Under the pieces are notes generated by a model that was not told the origin of the DNA, ran no database searches, and worked only from the letters and a program-made list of their open reading frames with translations. From Setaria digitata (Eukaryota; Nematoda; Chromadorea; Rhabditida; Setariidae), in the NCBI GenBank assembly GCA_003640385.1, contig RCAB01000806.1:1-18201 (forward strand): 18,201 nucleotides of DNA, written 5' to 3'. Both the position numbers and the translations under genes were made by a program. How positions within the stretch are numbered: the first letter of the stretch is position 1; every line of letters starts with the position of its first letter. Shown piece after piece: positions 10,899 through 18,201 of this stretch.

Positions 10899-11539
10899 TA
10901 TGTTATTTTAAAAATGAAAATCATGAATAGAACTGTTTTGTGCTTTTGTGGTATTTTTTGTGCTCATTTATTGGGTTGATCACGAAATAGGAGCAGTGAG
11001 GCACCATTTCAGATTCAATCGAGATTCTCTTCTTCCTAAGCTGTGATGCTGGATAGTTCTGAGCGTTTCAGTTATCTCGCAAATGCAAGACTGGAAGTGG
11101 AGATGAAGGAGATAACAAGTGATGAAAAGTGTGGATAATTTCAGGGATTAATAACTGTATTGCCTTAGCAGATTTCGAAGAACAACTGAAAATATATATC
11201 CCACATATATTTTGAAAAATAAAAGTATTCTGGTGATAGTCATAGCTGACCAGAAAGCTAAAGGTTAACCTAGGAGGTCCAAATAAAATGAGAGTATTTA
11301 ATTTTTTGTTTAGCAGTCAGTTCCGATGAATAAACAACAACGTTTTAGCATATTTCACGGTGCATTTTCCTTCCTTGAGATTCTGTTCCTTCACAGCTCT
11401 CATAAGGATGTTTTGGTTGAAGTTTCAAAGTGATAAATTCTATGTTATTTTTTTTTTTTACAGTATATATGATTCGATGATTTTGACAGGGCCTTAATAT
11501 TTTTCGAGCCTTTTTCCTTCTGAAAACGCTGAAATTTTG
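10899..11539. other. tail-to-tail space between CLASRP and the NYN gene
   Basis: 641 bases separate the two convergent stop codons. AATAAA on the plus strand at 11218-11223 and 11282-11287 could serve CLASRP. I found no clear AATAAA for the minus-strand gene here, except a distant one at 10967-10972 (TTTATT on the plus strand) that would run its 3' UTR almost into the CLASRP stop. A 30-codon ATG frame at 11046-11138 (+) has coding-like composition but no other support. Confidence 0.55.
11218..11223 (+). terminator. possible CLASRP poly(A) signal
   Basis: Canonical AATAAA hexamer 320 bases after the CLASRP stop. A second AATAAA lies at 11282-11287. Which of them is used cannot be told from sequence. 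Confidence 0.4.
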
Positions 11540-11749
11540 TTACAAAGTTTCTTGGGCGCAAAGGTTAGCAACAGTATGAAGATCACGTGTTTTGTTTTCT
11601 CTTAGTACTTTAACAATTAGCTGACGATCGAAGATTTGATCCAAACAACTGATAATATTAACACATCTGGCATCATACGCCATGCCTGTTGGCCGTGTTA
11701 CTGCCAGCTTTGTTGATGCAGATGATAACGTTGCGCCATTTTGCTGTAC
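11540..11749 (-). other. last exon of the NYN gene, Regnase-like C-terminal domain
   Basis: Open for 69 codons plus stop on the minus strand, directly after an ATTATAG acceptor, and in phase 0 with a good GTAATT donor ending the previous exon at 12513. The intervening 763-bp intron is the longest in the gene. Codon use here is GC-richer than the flanks. The pattern of hydrophobic residues in CLDQIFDRQLIVKVL and TRDLHTVANLCAQ matches the short three-helix C-terminal region of Regnase-1 as I remember it. An alternative is that exon 6 is not spliced and the protein ends at the TAA at 12497-12495 with 288 residues. Confidence 0.65.
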
Positions 11750-14700
11750 CTATAATTATTGAAAATTATGATTACAGTTGTCACTAGTATTATGTTTATG
11801 ACTTGCATAATAGTTATGAATAAATACTGAAATGGTGTATATGAGTTGTGTTTGAAAAGAATTATTATTTGAAGGGGAATAATAATAAATAATAATTACT
11901 GAAACGATAACCTATTTTTACATCGTAATAAATGGATCTTTAGATGTTGAGGATTATGTACACCTAATTATTTCTTGCTTTTTCAATTAATCCCCTATGT
12001 TATTGTTTTATAGTTCGCAAAGCTGTACCATTTGCAATTTTCGTTGTTTTTTTGTTGCTATTCTTGTGGGACCTGTAAAAGGCAAAAAAAAAAAAAACCA
12101 TACGATTATTTATCCACTAACTAGCCAAATGTTGTATTTTAGGATGAATTATATTTAGGAATATTTGAACAAGTTAGCTGTTTTTTTTTTCTCATATTTT
12201 AATCGGAATAATTGTTTTTCCAATCAACTGGGGCGTAAAAATGATCATCAGATCTCATGTTTCCGCTTATTAATTTTTAGTTTTTATAAAGAAACACAAA
12301 AAAAAAAGCTTACAAAAAATTGGCGGTGATAGCCATCGCTCTGTTAATTGTCTGGGATCTGTTTGCTGATAACTGATTACGGGTGATACTGCACTTTCTA
12401 CATCGCTATTATGAGCAAATTCCTAAAATTACTTTAGCCGAAGTCTGACTACTTAATCACAGACTGAAGGAGGAAATTTTGCAATACTGTCTTTTTAATT
12501 ATTTCTAATTACTTTTTCGTTTGATATTTGAACTGGTATAATTTCCGGAACTAAGCAATTTTTTGCAGCAATTTCATCGAATAATGCATCAATGGTGCAA
12601 ATAATTTCATCCCGACGCTTTGCTGTCCAAAGTTCTCGACGATTAACAACCTGAATTGTGATATGAACATTGGGGAGATATTCATTTATCACTACTACAT
12701 CATCATGAACTTGATTAAAATTTCTAATTGAATGCAACTTAGATAATGATAAACGATTTTTATGTTCGAATTATTGCTGAGAATAACTAGAATAAGAATG
12801 GAGCAAAATTCATTATGATCCACATTGATAAATTATTTCGATCGTTTCCAGCAATTTTTTTTTTTTTTTTTTTTTTTGATTTGATCAGTGAGCTAATCAA
12901 TCAACTGATAATTAATGAATATATGATATCATCAGAAACCTTGCCGTAATCTTCATCATTTGGGAAGCAATATAGGCATTGTTGTAGACGTTCTTCAGCT
13001 GACCAACAACAACCTTTGATTAATATTTGAGAGAAGAAAAAGAAATTCTCTTTTTTTTTTTTTTTTTCTTAAATGCATTTTAATTTAAATATGTTGTAAA
13101 TAAATGGATAAATAAATAAAATAAGAGAATTAGCTGCAATCTTTTTTCTTTCCTTTTTTTTTCTTTGAATTTTACCATTTTTGAATGAGATAATTATGAA
13201 ATTCAAATATTTGAAATTATCAAATTAATTCACACATTCATTTCGGTTTTTTTTCCCTTTAAACAATAAGATTGAAATAAAAGATATTAAATTAACTTTT
13301 TTTCTTTCCGCCTTTCCATTCATTATACTGATAATTGCTAATTAACAATTCTTACAGAGATTGCATGAATGAAATGAGTGCAAAAAGATGTGAAAGAAAA
13401 TATATTCCACTGTATAAAGCTAAAATTTGAGTACAAAAATTGGAAATTTCAGTTCAACTTAGAAAATATTACCTACGTGTAATACAAAGTTCAGGTATGA
13501 AACGGAATTACCTACCTGTAATACAAAGTTCAGGTATGAAACGGAAAAAACGATCACGTCCGTAATGCACAAAATCATTATTTAATGGACGGAAAATGAC
13601 ATCAATTCGGCGTTCCTTAATTATTCGACGATAATTTCTGAAGAAAAAGAAAAAAAAAAATTCTCAAATAATTTTTGAATGCCAACATATAAACTGTAAT
13701 CTATATGTCGCGTATGAGCTTTTATAATTTTTTTTTTTTTTAATTCGACCAAAAGAAATTTCTTTCCAGTCTGATCATCATCTCGATTAAGACTGAAAAA
13801 TAAGCCTATTAGTTGCAATACGAATCTGCAATTAAGATTAGCTTAAGCAAATATCAATTTCTTGCATTTTATAAAATTTTTTTCATCCAAATTTTATACT
13901 TTATGTAAATTTTTTTGCATAAATGTTTGTAAATCAAATTTTGAAAAGTGTTCAATATAAAAAAAAGACAAACTAATTTCATCTTATTTGCTTCCATGCA
14001 TTTTATGATTGTAAACAAAAATTTGCAATAAATCATTCAACAGAAATATGAAAAATTGAAAAATGAAAAAAAACATTGAAAATTATTATTGATAAAATAA
14101 TTTCATAATTAAACTAAAATCTAAATGATTAACAATTTCTTGCATTTTCAAAACATTCACTTTCTCAACATTGAGAAAAGAAAAAACTTTTATCAATCAA
14201 TAAAATTTACAACTAAGCTAAAATTGAATAAATAATATTACATTTTAAAAAATTTCACTCATTTACATTCTATATAAAATTTTTTAATAAATAATAAAAT
14301 GAAAACTTGTAGGTATATTCTTTTGCAATATCCTCAAATCGATCATCAGATAATACGCTACCACCATGACGTTGAGCAAATTCTAACACGTAAAGATCAT
14401 CGTAATTAATGAATGCCGGACGACCGGCACGTGCGGTACGAGCTGGAGTGAATGTTAGTACGTCAAGCTGTTGTAATTTCTATAAATTATTATCACTGTT
14501 AGTTTTCTCTTTGATATATTTTCTTCTCTTTTTAATTTCTTTTTTTTTTTTTTTCTCCTCTCTCAAAATTTTAATTATTCAGTTTTTTTTTTCTCTCTTT
14601 ATTAATTAATTTTGAACCAGGAAAGAGACAATTTTGAAAATATTAACAATTAAATAATTAATAATACCACTAATATCTCTAGCATTTAGAGGTTTTAGAT

Positions 14701-15451
14701 TAAATTATTAGAAAGACATGTTATGCTAGAAGAATGAAAAGGAAAAATTCCTAAATTTTTTTTTTTTATTAAAATATTCTGAAATTATGAATGAATTTAT
14801 AATTTACAAAAATTAAACAAATAAATAAATAAAAAGAAAATTTATAAATTCATTTCAATTCTCTAACTTCTGCACTATTTGTTTTTCTTTCTTTTTTTTT
14901 CGCAATTATGCATACAAATCAATGCAAAAATGAAAAATTTCCATTTAAAATTAAATTTTAGTCAATAGAATTATCACAAACCGGTAATACTTGAGCATTG
15001 GTTGCATTAAAATTATAACTATTATTATAGATTACAGGTAAAAATGCAACAACATCCCAATCTCGAATAAGTAAAAATCGCATAAGTGCCATTAAACCAG
15101 CACAATTAACATTTCTGAAGCTTTTTTTTTTTTCTTTTCAACGCAGAATAATATAAAATTATTAAATAACAAAAAATAAAAATAGAATAAAAAAAAATTT
15201 ATAAATGTAAAAATTCAATTTAAAAAATCTGATCGGAAATTTATAATTAAAGGAAAAATTTGGATTAATTTTTGTCAGAATTAAAAATTTGCCAAACGTT
15301 CGCACGTTTCTCTTTTACGTTAAACTAACGCTCGATTTATTCCGCATGAACTACGCGCAATATTGCAACCATCGATGACGATAAGACGTGGCACGGCGGA
15401 TTCTGATGGTCTCACGTAAATTCCATCACGTATTCGATCAAATGGATACAT
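11540..15451 (-). CDS. Zc3h12a/Regnase-like NYN-domain ribonuclease, 352 aa, seven exons
   Basis: Minus-strand exons in coding order: 15451-15330, 15114-14982, 14479-14307, 13637-13516, 13013-12940, 12737-12513 and 11749-11540 (stop TAA). All junctions keep frame. The NYN (PIN-fold) domain covers about residues 22-180: LIVIDGCNIARS at 23-34, the helix MALMRFLLIRDWDVVAFLPV, LTFTPAR at 93-99, NYDDLYVLEFA at 110-120, SDDRFEDIA at 129-137 and a closing segment YGRDRFFRF near 168-176. By comparison with Regnase-1 the metal-binding acids are D27, D112, D113 and D131, with N30 also kept, so activity as an endoribonuclease is expected. No CCCH zinc finger is evident. Cysteines 185, 186, 196 and 199 do not fit its spacing. 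Residues about 311-350 (CLDQIFDRQLIVKVL then DLHTVANL) resemble the Regnase C-terminal helical domain. An in-frame stop (TAA, 15466-15464) lies upstream of the chosen ATG, but an unseen 5' exon is possible. Least certain are the two AAG acceptors of exons 5 and 6 and the join to exon 7. Confidence 0.82.
11750..12512. other. long intron 6 of the NYN gene
   Basis: 763 bases, AT-rich, with poly-A and poly-T runs. I recognise no further exon in either strand, although a short one could be missed. If exon 6 is read through its donor the frame closes four codons later, at 12497-12495. Confidence 0.5.
12855..12877. repeat. 23-base poly-T tract in NYN intron 5
   Basis: Uninterrupted run of T on the plus strand between exons 5 and 6. 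On the coding strand it is poly-A, so it cannot act as a pyrimidine tract for exon 6. Confidence 0.95.
13468..13545 (-). repeat. 39-bp tandem duplication carrying a splice donor
   Basis: Two head-to-tail copies, 13468-13506 and 13507-13545, differ at one base (13477 G against 13516 C on the plus strand). The copy at 13507-13545 holds the last 30 bases of NYN exon 4 plus its donor, CAG/GTAGGT. The other copy lies in the intron and contains the same exon end and donor as CAC/GTAGGT. The single difference falls on the last exon base. Confidence 0.95.
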
Positions 15452-15460
15452 AGTGAAACT
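15452..15460 (-). other. possible trans-splice acceptor before the NYN ATG
   Basis: On the minus strand an AG at 15460-15459 (GCCAG) leaves only seven bases before the ATG at 15451. Very short leaders are common for trans-spliced nematode mRNAs. The upstream tract is not strongly T-rich, so this may instead be a cis acceptor for an unseen 5' exon, or chance. Confidence 0.25.
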
Positions 15461-15534
15461 GGCTTATGCAGTTGAATTTTCTATTGTTTAGAAATATCTC
15501 ACTGATCACTACAAATGAAATATAATTTTGTAGC

Positions 15535-15556
15535 AAAAAAAAAAAAAAAAAAAAAA
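15535..15556. repeat. 22-base poly-A tract upstream of the NYN gene
   Basis: Uninterrupted run of A on the plus strand, about 85 bases upstream of the NYN start codon. On the coding strand it is a poly-T tract in the proximal promoter or leader region. Confidence 0.95.
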
Positions 15557-16854
15557 GTAATCACTAATTACTTTTAAACTATAGATCTACTAGTTAGATT
15601 GCAAAAAAATGTCTCTTATTTGAACTATAAATAATGTTTCTTTTGAAATAAGTAGTTTTTTTTCACTTTTTATATCGTTTTATTTGCTTTAATTAACAAG
15701 CTAAGTACAAGTCAATGCATACTGAAAGAATTTTTGGTATGTTTCAGAAATTTACTAAAAAAAAAAAAAAGCGGCAGTTACGAAAAATAAAATGAATTTT
15801 TTTTTTTTAAATAAATTTTAGATAATGTATGCAAATAACTTTGAAAAAATTTCTTCCACTAAAAACTGAAACATTTCATACATATGCATATTTTATTGAA
15901 ATTTAAAAATTAAATCATTTGCAACAAAAAAAAAAAATTCAAAAAAAAAAAAACGAAATTTCGGAAGTTAAATAAATATGAAAAGGTACCAAATATACAT
16001 TTAAAACTACACAGCCATTATGTTTGATAAGCAATGTGTGTGTGTGTATGTTTTTTTGAGTAAAATTTAAATATTTTTTTGATAAAATTAAATAAAATCC
16101 ATATTTCAAACAAAAATATATTTGAAAGCAATGATGATGCAAATTTTGCAACTCTTATTCAATTTAACTGAGTAAAAGATAAAAAAAGAAATTAATTTAT
16201 CATTATGTAAATAAAAAAAAAATAAAAAATAAAAAAGCAGTAGCTCATTGACAAATTTTCCATTCGCATCGCTATTTAATTTATACGAATATCAATGCAA
16301 AAATATCTATACATCGTTAATCTATTTGTATAAATTTAAATTAAATATTTATATAAAATGGAATTAATCCAGCTGAGCGAAAATTTTAACACAAACGACG
16401 ATTGTGCAAAAATTTACATGCAAATAAATTTAGAAAGTTAAAAAAGAAAAATTAAACTCGAAGAGAGAGATCGAAAAAGCGAAAATGAAATAGAAAATGT
16501 TTTACATTTTAGGTGACATTTCTTTCTATATTCTCGAAATTTTAGTTTATGCAAATTTTTGTGCCATTTATTAATTGAAAATGGAAATTAGTTAAAGCTA
16601 TACGACAAGAATGAAAATGTTACCAGTGAAGTGAAATTATTTAGAATGATTTTTTTTTTAAATAAATGGAAATTTTATATTTACATATAATTTTATATCT
16701 ATATATATATTTTATTTATTTATATAATAATAAATGAAATACATGTTTTGATAGCACTGAAGTTTCATGATTTTTCGTTCTTTTTTTCCCTTTTTCATGA
16801 TATAAATAATATACGCTGAAATTTGATTGAAAAAAAAATTGGCATTTATCAATT

Positions 16855-17106
16855 TTATATATATATATAAAATTTTTTTAACAAACTATAATTTTTTAAT
16901 AAACTATATATATATTATATATATACTATATATATATATATATAAACTATTAAATATATTAAATATTTTTTTGATAATTGTCTTTAAGTTATATATATAT
17001 ATATATAAAACTATGTAATAGAACATTTTATATATATATATATATATAAATGTACAGTTATATATATATATATATATATATAAATAATATATATGTATAT
17101 ATAGTT
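16855..17106. repeat. TA microsatellite cluster
   Basis: At least six separate TA/AT runs, about 12 to 24 bases each, are separated by short AT-rich spacers containing repeated AAACTAT-like words (near 16902, 16945 and 17008). It looks like a degenerate TA array broken by substitutions. It could form cruciforms, but no function is shown. Confidence 0.9.
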
Positions 17107-18178
17107 TATTATTTTGTAAACTTATAAAGTATTCAATAATTTAGTCCAAATATGCTAAAAATAATTGGCAAATTTTATAATTAATATTTATTCCATTCCA
17201 ACTTCACCTGATACATTTACTAAAAAAAAACAATTTTTTATATTCTATATCTTTGTCATTTTTTTTAAAGTTTAATTTTTTTTTTTGATAATTGTTGTTT
17301 TTCAACTATAGAATAGAACATTTGCTTCTTTCCTATCGAATAGTGCAGCAATAATTCAGAACTGCTGAGATTAGCTAAAGCTATATTATAATATTAGGAT
17401 ATAATATTCTTATTTTATATTACATTTTAGATTAATTATGCAATCACAACTGCAAACAATATGTTTTATATATGTGGAAAATTTTTGCTGCAAGAATTTT
17501 TGATAAAAAATAAAAATTTTCAATTTTTTTCAGTTCAGAATGTAATTCGTATTGCGCAAATATACAATTAAAATTCTAATATTTTAGTAAATCAGTTAAA
17601 AATTAGCGTTTATCATTTAAGCTGATGTTGAATATTGATAATTAATGACAATTCAAAAATGATGATTCACTTACATCTCTTTAATAATTAAAATGTTAAT
17701 AATTAAAATGGATAATTAATTGATAAATAATAAAAGTGACGATAAGCAAGATTAACCTAATTTGATGTGTCATTATTTAATGTATTAAATTGGTAAAATA
17801 TCTTATTCAGTAAATAAGTTTTGATTTTGTTGGAGCATTGGCTCTTTCTAAAAGATATTTTTTCTAATTAGAATGTTTCAGCTAATTAGACTGGAAAAAC
17901 TTTTTCAGCAAAATTTCAGCAGCTATATTAGAACTTAAACAAAATACTTCCTCTCATTTTGGGCAAATTTATTTCTTCAACAAATAAATTATTCTTTCTT
18001 CAATAAACAAGCATGTTTGCTTATTGCTCTTCAGTCATGCTTTATTAGGAAACAAATAAATGGAAATTATTTTTGATTAATTATTATTGGGTAAAATTCG
18101 TTTTAATCAAGAAGCAAATTATGCCGCTTTTCACCACAACTCTCTCTCTCTTCGACATAATTATTTCTTTTTTTCTCG

Positions 18179-18201
18179 TTTTTTTTTTTTTTTTTTTTTT
18201 T
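18179..18201. repeat. poly-T run at the window edge
   Basis: At least 23 T reach the last base, so the true length is unknown. The first 11 bases of the window are all A. Confidence 0.9.

Larger units (their letters stand above)
15459..18201. other. AT-rich flank upstream of the NYN gene
   Basis: About 2.7 kb without a recognisable exon on either strand. Open frames here (15939-16151 minus, 16827-17018 plus) encode low-complexity Ile/Tyr/Phe/Lys-rich strings typical of AT-rich non-coding DNA. The NYN promoter should lie in this flank, but no specific element can be named. Confidence 0.6.

Noticed and set aside
11290..11440. About 27 open codons on the minus strand, below the NYN stop
   Set aside because: No acceptor in phase, no similarity, and it lies after the stop of the NYN gene.
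11660..11740. Thought that the last NYN exon might be a histone-deacetylase fragment (TGMAYDA resembles an HDAC start)
   Set aside because: The following residues lack HDAC motifs, the exon ends in a stop, and it joins the NYN gene in phase; the Regnase C-terminal reading fits better.
15939..17018. Open frames at 15939-16151 (-) and 16827-17018 (+)
   Set aside because: Translations are low-complexity products of AT repeats and poly-A/T runs.
1..18201. Search for mobile elements, CRISPR arrays, tRNA, rRNA and spliced-leader RNA genes
   Set aside because: No transposase or reverse-transcriptase motifs, regular repeat-spacer arrays, or tRNA/rRNA landmarks were seen in reading both strands.

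Overview
The window is nuclear DNA from a nematode, most likely a filarial or other spirurid worm. It is very AT-rich, full of A/T homopolymers and TA microsatellites. Its genes are cut into many short exons by mostly short introns with T-rich 3' ends (TTTCAG, TTTTAG). Likely trans-splice acceptors lie shortly upstream of the start codons. The species cannot be fixed from sequence alone. Exons were assembled by eye: splice sites were chosen by reading frame, splice-site phase and, where recognised, family alignment from memory. No RNA evidence or database search was available.

Layout: (1) 1-1823, AT-rich non-coding DNA. (2) 1896-3217 (+), a four-exon gene for a 199-residue helical protein that I do not recognise. 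(3) 3218-4276, spacer with possible poly(A) signals. (4) 4315-10898 (+), a 17-exon gene for a 681-residue orthologue of CLASRP (CLK4-associating SR-rich protein, also SFRS16/SWAP2), the best-supported call. (5) 10899-11539, the short tail-to-tail space between two convergent genes. (6) 15451-11540 (-), a seven-exon gene for a 352-residue Zc3h12a/Regnase-like NYN (PIN-fold) ribonuclease with its catalytic acidic residues, no recognisable CCCH zinc finger, and a C-terminal segment resembling the small C-terminal helical domain of Regnase-1. (7) 15459-18201, AT-rich DNA with a dense TA microsatellite cluster and nothing recognisable as coding.

Two of the three genes act on RNA: CLASRP in pre-mRNA splicing, and the NYN protein, by family, in mRNA decay. 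They are convergent with only 641 bp between stop codons, so their 3' UTRs may overlap. The first gene and CLASRP run in the same direction about 1.1 kb apart and could be co-transcribed, which is inference only. The most unusual local structure is a 39-bp tandem duplication that copies the 3' end of NYN exon 4 together with its splice donor. The copy lies in the intron and would lead to a stop codon if its donor were used. I see no mobile element, CRISPR array, rRNA or tRNA.
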